A stretch of DNA of 64,000 bases from DASSUW01 sp963759375. GTDB taxonomy: Bacteria; Actinomycetota; Thermoleophilia; Solirubrobacterales; Solirubrobacteraceae. Where the stretch lies: positions 124,001-188,000 of the forward strand of contig CAVWYY010000003.1 in NCBI GenBank assembly GCA_963759375.1. The letters run 5' to 3'. Position 1 is the first letter of the stretch; each line of letters starts with the position of its first letter. The position numbers were made by a program, and so were the translations under genes. The notes below the pieces were generated by a model. It had not been told where the DNA came from. It was given only the letters and a program-made list of their open reading frames with translations, and did no database searches. This document shows, piece after piece, positions 17,570-24,618 of the stretch.

Positions 17570-18031
17570 CTAGGTGACGCGGAAGACCGCGTACTCGACG
17601 CGACCGGTGCCGACGATCCGGCCCTTGGCTATGAACAAGGACTGCATCAGCCACTGGTACCGCTCGTCGCCCGTTTCGAAGTGCAGCACCATGCGCATGT
17701 ACTGGTCGTCCCAGCCGGTCTCGCGATCCTCGGTCGCCGCCGCGACGAACGCGTCGGTCTGCTCGACGAGGCCGGTGTAGTGCAGCGTGAGCGCCGCGCC
17801 GTCGCGGGTGGCGAACACGACTCGGACGTCAGGTCGCCAGAAGCCGTCCGAAGAGGCGTGCATCCAGTCAGTTCCCGGGGCGGCCAGCTCGGCCTGGATC
17901 CGGTCTCCCTCGAGCGTCGCCTCCGAGACCTCCCAGATCTGGCGCGATCCGCTCCCGTCGCGCGCCGGGATCTCGACCGGACCGCGCGTCATGCAGCGAT
18001 AGGTCATCGCGTGTTCGAGCCCTGGCGTCAT
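17570..18031 (-). CDS. DUF3237 domain protein
   Basis: 153 aa from ATG 18031; a GTG at 18073 would add 14 residues. Recognised by the DUF3237 pattern: early TRGPVEIPARDGSGSRQIWEVSEAT, a central GTDWMHASSDGFWRPDVRVVFATRDGA and C-terminal AKGRIVGTGRVEYAVFRV. Related proteins are about 150 aa beta-barrels without known activity. It precedes the YciI-like gene on the same strand by roughly 60 nt, so the two may form a unit. Confidence 0.72.
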   Translation of the reverse strand: MTPGLEHAMTYRCMTRGPVEIPARDGSGSRQIWEVSEATLEGDRIQAELAAPGTDWMHASSDGFWRPDVRVVFATRDGAALTLHYTGLVEQTDAFVAAATEDRETGWDDQYMRMVLHFETGDERYQWLMQSLFIAKGRIVGTGRVEYAVFRVT

Positions 18032-18135
18032 GCGGATGCTTCGTACCCAGAACGCCGGGCCGACATACGGCACGCAAAGTAGGGGGAGATTCCCCGTTTC
18101 GGCGTGCGCTGCCGGGCCATAGCTTCGTCAGCGCA

Positions 18136-18423
18136 ATGCCGAGCTACCTGATCGAGAGCTATCTCCCACGTTCGCGCTCCAGCGAGCTGCGCGCCGTGGT
18201 AGATCGCCTGCGGAGCGCGACGGAGGCGCTCACGGCCGAGGGGGCGCGGGTCCGTCACCTGCGCTCGACCTTCGTCCCGAACGACGAACTCTGCCTCCAC
18301 CTGATCGAGGCGGAGTCTGCCGCGCTGGTCGGCGAGGCGAGTCGACGTGCGGCGATCGAGCCTGCGCGAGTGGTCCAGGCCCTGCCCGTCGCACCCACCG
18401 AAGCACCTGGAGGTGCATCATGA
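18136..18423 (+). CDS. Small DUF4242-like protein
   Basis: 95 aa. Begins PSYLIESYLPRSR, has a central helix with an Ala/Arg-rich stretch, then VRHLRSTFVPNDELCLHLIEAES, the pattern of small ferredoxin-like proteins similar to DUF4242 (often annotated as nickel-binding or gualylate-cyclase-adjacent without proof). TAGCTT lies 10 nt upstream of the ATG. It overlaps the next lipoprotein gene by 4 nt (ATGA), so both are in one operon. Function unknown. Confidence 0.65.
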   Translation: MPSYLIESYLPRSRSSELRAVVDRLRSATEALTAEGARVRHLRSTFVPNDELCLHLIEAESAALVGEASRRAAIEPARVVQALPVAPTEAPGGAS

Positions 18424-18806
18424 GGACAGCAGTGATCCTGAGCGGGCTCGTGCTTTCCGCGGCTGTCGCGACCGGCTGCGGCGAGGACGCCACGGAGGAC
18501 CGGGCGGCCAAGGGGCCCTCCGTCAGCCTTGCCGAACGGGAGGCCCAACTCGAGCAGAACCCGTACGACTTGCGTTGCGCGGACCTGGCCGATCAGGTCG
18601 CCTCGGCCAGCATGACCCGGCGGGCTCAGTACGCGCTGGCCGATGACGCCGACATCCCCGGGCTCAATCGGCTGCGCGCGTCGCAGAGCATCTTCTTCGC
18701 CATCACCGAGGTCTGCAAGGGCAAGCCGGCGTCATACAGGCCGGCCCGGCCGGCCATCGCGGGGGTGCGGAGCGGCGAGTTCATCGCCGACCTCGGATCG
18801 CCCTGA
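18420..18806 (+). CDS. Putative lipoprotein
   Basis: 128 aa. Signal peptide with lipobox VATGC (Cys near residue 20) predicts membrane anchoring. The mature part is hydrophilic with two cysteines (near 53 and 98) and no recognised domain. It starts within the stop of the DUF4242-like gene (ATGA overlap) and ends 30 nt before the LAL regulator; the three may be co-transcribed. Confidence 0.65.
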   Translation: MRTAVILSGLVLSAAVATGCGEDATEDRAAKGPSVSLAEREAQLEQNPYDLRCADLADQVASASMTRRAQYALADDADIPGLNRLRASQSIFFAITEVCKGKPASYRPARPAIAGVRSGEFIADLGSP

Positions 18807-18836
18807 ACGGCCCGAGTAGGCTCGGCCTCGGACCCT

Positions 18837-21593
18837 ATGGAGGCTGAGCTCATCGGAAGAGACGAGGAGCTGCAGCGCGTGCAGCGGTTCCTCGAGGCCG
18901 TGCCAGCGGGTAGCCGGGCGCTGCTCATCACGGGCGAGGCAGGCGTCGGCAAGACGTCTCTGTGGCAGGCGGCGGTGGGGCGCGCGCACGCGGCGGGCAT
19001 GCGGGCCATCGCCGCGCGCCCCTCCGAGGCGGAGACGAGCTTCGCCTACGCCGCTCTCGGTGACCTCCTCGGCCCCCACCCCGGCGTGCTGGATGACCTT
19101 CCCGGGCCGCAGCGCCGCGCGCTGGAGGTTGCCCTCCTCGTGGCCGAGCGCGGCGAGAAGCCCGACCAGCAGGCCGTCGCCCGCGCCACGTTGACCGGGC
19201 TGCGCTCGCTCGCTCGGGCGGCACCGCTCATCGTCGCCGTCGACGACGTGCAGTGGCTCGACCGGCCGAGCGCGGCGGTGCTCGGCTTCGCCGCGCGGCG
19301 CCTGACCGACGAGCCGATCGGCCTACTCCTGGCGCAGCGGACCGCGGGTGCGGCGCCGGCGCCGCTCGACCTCGACCGGGCGCCCGATGGCGATCGCCTC
19401 GACCACCTCGTCCTCGCCCCGCTCAGCCTCGGCGCCGTCCAGCGCCTCCTGCGGCGTCGACTCGACTGGGTTCCCTCCCGCCCCGTGCTTCATCAGGTCC
19501 ACGAGCTCTCGGGCGGGAACCCGTTCTTCGCGCTCGAGCTGGGCCGGGCGGTACAGACGCGATCGCTGCACCTGCAGCCGGGCGAACGGCTCCCGGTGAC
19601 GCTCGAGGCGCTCGTCGGCGCCCGATTGCACGGCCTTTCACCAGCCGCCCGCCGCGGGCTCGCGGTTGCCGCGTCGATGCGCCAGCCGACTCTGGCCGTC
19701 GTGAACGCCGTCGCCGGCGACGCCGTGCTCGCCGAGGCCGAGGACGCGCAGATCGTCGACATTCGCGACGGCGTGGTCCGGTTCGCTCACCCGTTGCTCG
19801 CTTCCGGCGCTTACGCCGCAACGGACCCGGCGACGCGACGCGCGCTGCACGCTGCCGTCGCCGAGCGGGTGACCGAGCCGGAGGAGCGCGCGCGACACCT
19901 CGCCCTCGCCGCGGCCGGCCCGGACGAGGCCGTCGCGAGCGCGCTCGACGACGCGGGCCGACGAGCCGAGTCGCGCGGCGCGCCGGCGGCGGCGGCCGAA
20001 CTGTTCGAGCGAGCGGCGCACCTCACGCGGCCAGGGCAGCCCGCCGAGGTCAGGCGCCGGATCACGGACGCCGCCACCTGCGCGTTCCAGGCGGGCGACA
20101 GCCGCCGGGCGCGCGAGATGCTCGAGGAACTGATCCGGACGACCGGGCACGGCCCGGATCGCGCCCGCGCCCTTGTGCGCCTCGCGCTCGTGCGCGGCTA
20201 CGACGACGACCTGCGCGTCGCGGAGGCGCTCCTGCGAGAGGCGATCGAGAACGCCGACGGCGACGCCGAGCTGCTGGCCGACGCGCACAGCCAGCTCGCT
20301 GGGATGCTCTTCCGGCTGCGCGAGCGGCTGCGCCAGGCCGTCGAGCACGGCACGGCCGGAGCGACCTCGAAGCGGGTCGAGACCAACGCCGAGGCGCTCG
20401 GCGCTCGGCTGCTGGCCGAGGCGGCCCTCGGCGACCCCAACGCGCCGCGAACGCTGCGGCGGGCATTGGAGCTCGACGCCCACTGCCGTTCCCGCCGAGT
20501 GATCGCCCGGCCGCTGTTCCAGGTGGCGTTCACGTGGTTGTGGTGGGACGAACTCGAGCGCGCGCGCACGGCGTTCGAGACCCTGCGCGCGCAAGCCGCC
20601 GAACTCGGCGACGAGAGCTCACTCGCCTACGTGCTCGTCATGGGTGCCCAGATCGAGTGCGTGCGGGGCGACGTGACCAGTGCCATGTCCCACGCGGACG
20701 AGGGCTACGCGCTGACCGAGCAGACCGGCCAGGCCACCATCGGCGCGTACCTGCTCGCGCTCCGGGCGCTGGCCGACGCGATCGCCGGCGAACTCGAGCA
20801 GGGGCGGGAGCGTGCGGAACGTGCACTGGCGATCGCGGCCCGCACGAACGGCCGCCCCGCCGAGCACTTCGCACGCGCGGCACTCGGCCAACTCGAGCAG
20901 TCGGCCGCCAGGCCGGCCGAGGTGGTTCGGGCGCTCGGTCCACTGGTCGACTTCCTGCGCGCAGAGCAGATCGTCGAGCCGGGAGCGGCCCGCGTCGTCC
21001 CCGACCAGGCCGAGGCGCTGATCGCGCTCCGCGAGCTGGACGCGGCGGAGGAGCTGCTCGACTGGTACGAGGGCCACGCGCGGCGGCTGAACCGTACGTC
21101 GGCGCTGGCCGCTTGTGCCCGCTGCCGCGGGCTGCTCGCCGGCGCACACGGTGACGTCGACGGCGCCCTCGCGCAGCTGCGGGACGCGGTCGATCTGCAC
21201 GAGGGGGTCCCGATCCCCGTCGAGCGGGCGCGCAGCCGCCTCGCCTACGGTTCCGCGTTGCGTCGCGCGCGGCAAAAGACCGCCGCCCGCGCGGAGCTGG
21301 AGGCCGCCGCCAGCGGCTTCGACTCGGTCGGCGCTCGCGTGTGGGCCGACCGCGCCCGCGCGGAGCTGGCCCGGGTCGGGGGGCGGCCGCCGTCCTCGGG
21401 AGCCCTCACGACGACCGAGCGTCGGGTCGCCGAGCTGGTCGCCCAGGGGCTCCAGACGAAGCAGGTCGCCGCCCGGCTCTTCGTCTCGCCGAAGACGGTG
21501 GAGGGGCATCTCTCGCGCATCTACGGCAAGCTCGGCATCAGCTCGCGCACCGAGCTCGCCCACCGGCTCGGGCACGGCGACCTCGAGATGTAG
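18837..21593 (+). CDS. LAL-type LuxR family transcriptional regulator with AAA ATPase
   Basis: 918 aa. Walker A GEAGVGKTS at 33-41, Walker B-like LIVAVDDVQWLD near 130, a long TPR-like helical middle (about 350-840), and a C-terminal LuxR helix-turn-helix (about 850-910: LTTTERRVAELVAQGLQTKQVAARLFVSPKTV). This is the architecture of large ATP-binding LuxR regulators (MalT/LAL group), which act as signal-integrating activators. ATG at 18837; TAGGCT (18817-18822) is a possible -10. The target genes are not evident; the small upstream genes or the following VOC/epoxide hydrolase set are candidates by position only. Confidence 0.93.
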   Translation: MEAELIGRDEELQRVQRFLEAVPAGSRALLITGEAGVGKTSLWQAAVGRAHAAGMRAIAARPSEAETSFAYAALGDLLGPHPGVLDDLPGPQRRALEVALLVAERGEKPDQQAVARATLTGLRSLARAAPLIVAVDDVQWLDRPSAAVLGFAARRLTDEPIGLLLAQRTAGAAPAPLDLDRAPDGDRLDHLVLAPLSLGAVQRLLRRRLDWVPSRPVLHQVHELSGGNPFFALELGRAVQTRSLHLQPGERLPVTLEALVGARLHGLSPAARRGLAVAASMRQPTLAVVNAVAGDAVLAEAEDAQIVDIRDGVVRFAHPLLASGAYAATDPATRRALHAAVAERVTEPEERARHLALAAAGPDEAVASALDDAGRRAESRGAPAAAAELFERAAHLTRPGQPAEVRRRITDAATCAFQAGDSRRAREMLEELIRTTGHGPDRARALVRLALVRGYDDDLRVAEALLREAIENADGDAELLADAHSQLAGMLFRLRERLRQAVEHGTAGATSKRVETNAEALGARLLAEAALGDPNAPRTLRRALELDAHCRSRRVIARPLFQVAFTWLWWDELERARTAFETLRAQAAELGDESSLAYVLVMGAQIECVRGDVTSAMSHADEGYALTEQTGQATIGAYLLALRALADAIAGELEQGRERAERALAIAARTNGRPAEHFARAALGQLEQSAARPAEVVRALGPLVDFLRAEQIVEPGAARVVPDQAEALIALRELDAAEELLDWYEGHARRLNRTSALAACARCRGLLAGAHGDVDGALAQLRDAVDLHEGVPIPVERARSRLAYGSALRRARQKTAARAELEAAASGFDSVGARVWADRARAELARVGGRPPSSGALTTTERRVAELVAQGLQTKQVAARLFVSPKTVEGHLSRIYGKLGISSRTELAHRLGHGDLEM

Positions 21594-21615
21594 CCGCCGC
21601 CGTCACGGTTGCGGC

Positions 21616-21963
21616 TCAATCGTGGGCGAGCACGCTGATGACGACACCGTGCGGATCGCGCACGAAGAAACGACGGACGCCCCAGGGCTCGTCAACCGGA
21701 CCGTAGATGACCTCGTGCCCGGCCCGTACTGCTTCAGCGTGCGCCGCATCGACGGCGGCGCGCGAGCCGACGTCCACGCCCATGTCGGGCAGCACGGGCT
21801 CCACGCCGGGCGGCGCGAAGACGACCTGCGCCTGGCCGGATCCAAAGCCGATGTAACCGCCCCCGAAGCCGCCCTCCTCGAGACCGAGCACCTGCGTGTA
21901 GAAGGCGCGCGTGGCCTCGAAGTCCGGGGACTCGTGATAGGGCATGATGCGCCGGACGGCCAT
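21616..21963 (-). CDS. VOC family (glyoxalase-like) protein
   Basis: 115 aa, one vicinal-oxygen-chelate domain: starts RRIMPYHESPDFEATRAFYTQVLGLEE, includes YIGFGSGQAQVVF and ends VRRFFVRDPHGVVISVLAH, the metal-ligand Glu position being replaced by a neutral residue. Members include fosfomycin/bleomycin resistance proteins and glyoxalases. Activity cannot be assigned. It is convergent with the LAL regulator. Confidence 0.82.
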   Translation of the reverse strand: MAVRRIMPYHESPDFEATRAFYTQVLGLEEGGFGGGYIGFGSGQAQVVFAPPGVEPVLPDMGVDVGSRAAVDAAHAEAVRAGHEVIYGPVDEPWGVRRFFVRDPHGVVISVLAHD

Positions 21964-22040
21964 CCCGGCGCAGTGTCGCAGGACGAACCGATCGACGGCT
22001 CGCCAAGCGATGCCAGGGCAGGAGATTCGAGCGCCGTGAC

Positions 22041-23234
22041 TCAGCGGAGCGGCCGGAACGCCGCGCGAACCTCGCCGGCAAACACGTCGGGCTCCTCCCA
22101 GGCGGCGAAGTGGCCGCCCCTGTCGACCTCGTTGAAGTAGGCGAGGCCGGGGTAGACCGCCTCGACCCAGCTGCGCGGGGAAGCCCAGATCTCGCCGGGG
22201 AACGTCGTGAAGCCCACCGGCACGGTGACCGCCGGAGGCGGCTGACCGCTCGCAAGCGCTGCGGCCAGCGCTCGGCCGTCCTCCCAGTACGACCGGGCCG
22301 CCGACGCTCCGGTGCCGGTCAGCCAGTAGAGCGTGATGTTGTCGACGATGTTGTCCCGGGTGAGATTGCCGACGGGCTCGCCGTCGACGAACGCGCGGGA
22401 GATCTTGTAGTAGCTGTCCGTGTCGTGGTCGAGCAACCAGGCCGCCAGCGCGACGGGTGAATCCAGCAAGGCGTAGCTGATCGTCTGCGGCCGCGTCGCC
22501 ATCTCGAGGAAGTAGCCGAATCCGTCCTCCTTGAACGTCGCGAGCGCCTCGGCCGCTGCGCGTTCCTGTTCGGATTCTCTGGGCAGTTGATCGCCGACTG
22601 CGAGCACCGCCGTGAGCAGGTTCAGGTGGTAGCCGGCCAAGCCCTCGACCGCCTGGCGGCCCATCAGATCCGTGACGAGGGCACCCACGTCACCGCCCTG
22701 GGCGACGTAGCGGGTGTAGCCGAGCCGGTGCATCAGCTCCGCCCACGCGCGTGCGGTGCGGCTGGCGTCCCAGCCGAGCTCGGCCGGCTCAGCGGAGAAC
22801 CCGTAACCGGGCAGCGACGGCAGCACCAGGTCGAATGCGTCCTCGGCGGCGCCGCCGTGAGCGGTCGGGTCGGTCAGCGGGCCGATGGTCTCCAGCAGCT
22901 CGATGACCGAGCCGGGCCAGCCATGCGTCATGACCAGCGGCAGCGCATCCTCGTGCCGCGACCTGACGTGTATGAAGTGGATCTCGACCCCGTCGATCTC
23001 GGTCGTGAACTGCGGCAGCGCGTTCAGCCGTGCCTCGCACTTGCGCCAGTCGTACTCGGTCGTCCAGTAGTCGGCGAGCGCCCGGGTCGTCGCCAGTTGC
23101 ACGCCCTGCGACCGATCGGCGACGAGCTCTTTAGAAGGCCAGCGCGTCGCCTCGATCCGGCGGCGCAGCTCAGCGAGCTGCTCCTCCGGAACGTCAATCT
23201 GGAACGGGCGAATGGCTGTCGCGGTGACGGACAA
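22041..23234 (-). CDS. Epoxide hydrolase (EHN-type alpha/beta hydrolase)
   Basis: 397 aa. N-terminal EHN domain (IRPFQIDVPEEQLAELRRRIEATRWP), then alpha/beta-hydrolase core with HGWPGS oxyanion-hole motif near residue 115 and the nucleophile Asp in QGGDVGALV near 190; a catalytic His lies in DRGGHFAAWEEPD near the C-terminus. It opens epoxides with water. TTG at 23234 is chosen: GGAG lies 7 nt upstream, and the longer TTG start at 23297 adds residues without EHN homology. A 9-bp palindrome lies 53-75 nt upstream and may be its operator. Confidence 0.85.
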   Translation of the reverse strand: MSVTATAIRPFQIDVPEEQLAELRRRIEATRWPSKELVADRSQGVQLATTRALADYWTTEYDWRKCEARLNALPQFTTEIDGVEIHFIHVRSRHEDALPLVMTHGWPGSVIELLETIGPLTDPTAHGGAAEDAFDLVLPSLPGYGFSAEPAELGWDASRTARAWAELMHRLGYTRYVAQGGDVGALVTDLMGRQAVEGLAGYHLNLLTAVLAVGDQLPRESEQERAAAEALATFKEDGFGYFLEMATRPQTISYALLDSPVALAAWLLDHDTDSYYKISRAFVDGEPVGNLTRDNIVDNITLYWLTGTGASAARSYWEDGRALAAALASGQPPPAVTVPVGFTTFPGEIWASPRSWVEAVYPGLAYFNEVDRGGHFAAWEEPDVFAGEVRAAFRPLR

Positions 23235-23286
23235 GACGGCGCTCCTCTGTTCGCTGCGAGGAGCGTCGCATCGAGCTCGGAGGCGA

Positions 23287-23309
23287 GCATCACCCAATGT
23301 GGGTGATGC
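23287..23309. promoter_or_regulatory. Palindrome upstream of the epoxide hydrolase (putative operator)
   Basis: Perfect inverted repeat GCATCACCC-N5-GGGTGATGC. It overlaps the stop codon of the VOC gene and ends 53 nt before the epoxide-hydrolase start. As a hairpin it lacks a U-rich tail, so a regulator-binding site is more likely than a terminator. The cognate regulator is unknown. Confidence 0.5.
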
Positions 23310-23910
23310 CCGGCCAGTCGCCGCTGTGCGCCGGAAGTACGCGGGCGTGGCCTGAGCCAGCGATCAGCTCCCGATCCGGCGCAGCGATTCCGACGCCGTC
23401 CCACCCGTCGGCGCCCGCCCTCACCATCTCGAAGAAGTCGCGCAGCCCCTCGTTTTCGACGTGGATCTCGATGTCGTGGCCGAGGGCGGCGGAGGCGTCG
23501 TGAAGCGTCGTTTCGACTTCGCCGAGCTGAGAGCTCAGGTATTCCGTCAGACCTCGGTCATCGAGCGAGCTTCGTAGATCGGCCACCTCAGTCGGCGGCA
23601 GGACGTAGGCGACGTGGTGGATTCGCGGCCGGGGACCGGAGAAGCGCTCCTGGACGCGCTCGGGCGCCAGACTGAGGACTTGCATCAGCTCGATCGCGCC
23701 ACCCCCGCAGTAGCCAAAGGCGGAGTTGTGAACGAACTCCGCCGGCTCACCGCGCGAGAGCACGTTCTCCAGCGGCACGTTCTCGATCAGGAAGAACGGC
23801 CCGGCGCCGAGCTGGTCGACGAGGCGCCTCACGGTCGCCTCGATGTCGTCGACGACGTAGGCGCAATGGTGCGGTTCGCCGAGCTGCGGTCTAAACAGGT
23901 CCTCCGGCAC
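23290..23910 (-). CDS. VOC family protein
   Basis: 206 aa, long VOC protein: first module opens QLGEPHHCAYVVDDIEATVRRLVDQLGAGPFF, with a second half RIHHVAYVLPPTEVADLRSSL. The duplicated beta-alpha-beta-beta-beta pattern resembles methylmalonyl-CoA-epimerase or lactoylglutathione-lyase-like proteins. The GTG at 23910 has AAGGAG 5 nt upstream, giving a clear ribosome-binding site. Adjacent and co-directional with the epoxide hydrolase, suggesting a shared xenobiotic function. Confidence 0.78.
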   Translation of the reverse strand: MPEDLFRPQLGEPHHCAYVVDDIEATVRRLVDQLGAGPFFLIENVPLENVLSRGEPAEFVHNSAFGYCGGGAIELMQVLSLAPERVQERFSGPRPRIHHVAYVLPPTEVADLRSSLDDRGLTEYLSSQLGEVETTLHDASAALGHDIEIHVENEGLRDFFEMVRAGADGWDGVGIAAPDRELIAGSGHARVLPAHSGDWPGITHIG

Positions 23911-23943
23911 TCTCTCTCCTTTCGCTGCGATGATCTGAAAGCC

Positions 23944-24492
23944 ATGCTGATCTACTGGATGAGCGTCTCGCTGGACGGCTATATCGCCGACCGCGAGGGC
24001 GGGTTCGGGTGGACCGCTCCTAGCGACGAGCAGTTTCGTTTCAACATCGAGCTGGCACGCGAGCTCGGCGGCCATGTGTGCGGCCGCAGGCTTTACGAGA
24101 CGATGCTGGTGTGGGAGACGGACCCGTCGCTGCGCGAGAGCGAGCTCGGGGCCGAGTTCGCGGACGTCTGGTGCGCCATCCCGAAGGTCGTCTTCAGCCG
24201 GACGCTCGACAGCGTCCAGGGCAACGCCCGGCTCGCCCAGGCGTCACTGCCCGAGGAGATCGCCGCGGCACTCGACGCGACTGACAAGCACGTCTCGATC
24301 GGCGGTGCCGGCTTGGCCGCGGCGGCGATCGAGCTCGGCCTCGTCGACGAGCTGCGCATGTTCCGCAATCCGGTCGTCGTCGGCGGCGGCACGCCGTTCC
24401 TGCCGCCGGTCACCGAAGCCATCCCGCTGGACCTCATCGAGACCAGGACGTTCGGCTCGCGCGTGATCTACGAGCGCTACGGACGCAGCTAG
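23944..24492 (+). CDS. Dihydrofolate reductase family (RibD C-terminal-like) protein
   Basis: 182 aa. Starts IYWMSVSLDGYIADREGGFGWTAP, the NADPH-binding opening of the RibD_C/DHFR-like group, with HVCGRRLYETM and HVSIGGAGLAAAAIELGLVDELRMFRNPVVVGGGTPFL, all diagnostic. Predicted NADPH-dependent reductase with unknown substrate. Divergent from the VOC gene with 33 bp between starts. A hairpin at 24506-24523 follows the stop. Confidence 0.86.
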   Translation: MLIYWMSVSLDGYIADREGGFGWTAPSDEQFRFNIELARELGGHVCGRRLYETMLVWETDPSLRESELGAEFADVWCAIPKVVFSRTLDSVQGNARLAQASLPEEIAAALDATDKHVSIGGAGLAAAAIELGLVDELRMFRNPVVVGGGTPFLPPVTEAIPLDLIETRTFGSRVIYERYGRS

Positions 24493-24505
24493 TCGACCGC
24501 CCGGC

Positions 24506-24523
24506 GGGGGTACCTAAACCCCC
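24506..24523. terminator. Hairpin between RibD-like gene and rph
   Basis: GGGGGT-ACCTAA-ACCCCC forms a 6-bp stem with a 6-nt loop, just after the RibD-like stop. There is no strong T tract, so it is a weak terminator candidate only. Confidence 0.45.
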
Positions 24524-24549
24524 CTCCACTTCCACAGTATCGCTGCCGG

Positions 24550-24570
24550 GGGGGCTTGTTTCAAGCCCCC
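24550..24570. promoter_or_regulatory. Rifamycin-associated element (RAE)
   Basis: The core GGGGCTTG-TTT-CAAGCCCC (24551-24569) has the same 8-3-8 arms as the RAE described upstream of rifamycin-inactivating genes in actinomycetes; only the 3-nt spacer differs from the published CGG. An extra G-C pair extends the arms to 9. It lies 49 nt before the rph ATG. It is known to mediate induction by rifamycins; in this organism that is inferred. Confidence 0.88.
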
Positions 24571-24618
24571 GGGTGTGCTCCATACTCGCTCGCCGCAAGC
24601 GACGAAGGGAGCAACACG

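Noticed and set aside
22041..22110. Extra gene on + strand opposite the epoxide hydrolase
   Set aside because: The long + frames there are shadows lacking conserved motifs.
24556..24618. Earlier TTG start for rph
   Set aside because: It would lie inside the RAE palindrome and adds non-conserved residues; ATG at 24619 has a ribosome-binding site.
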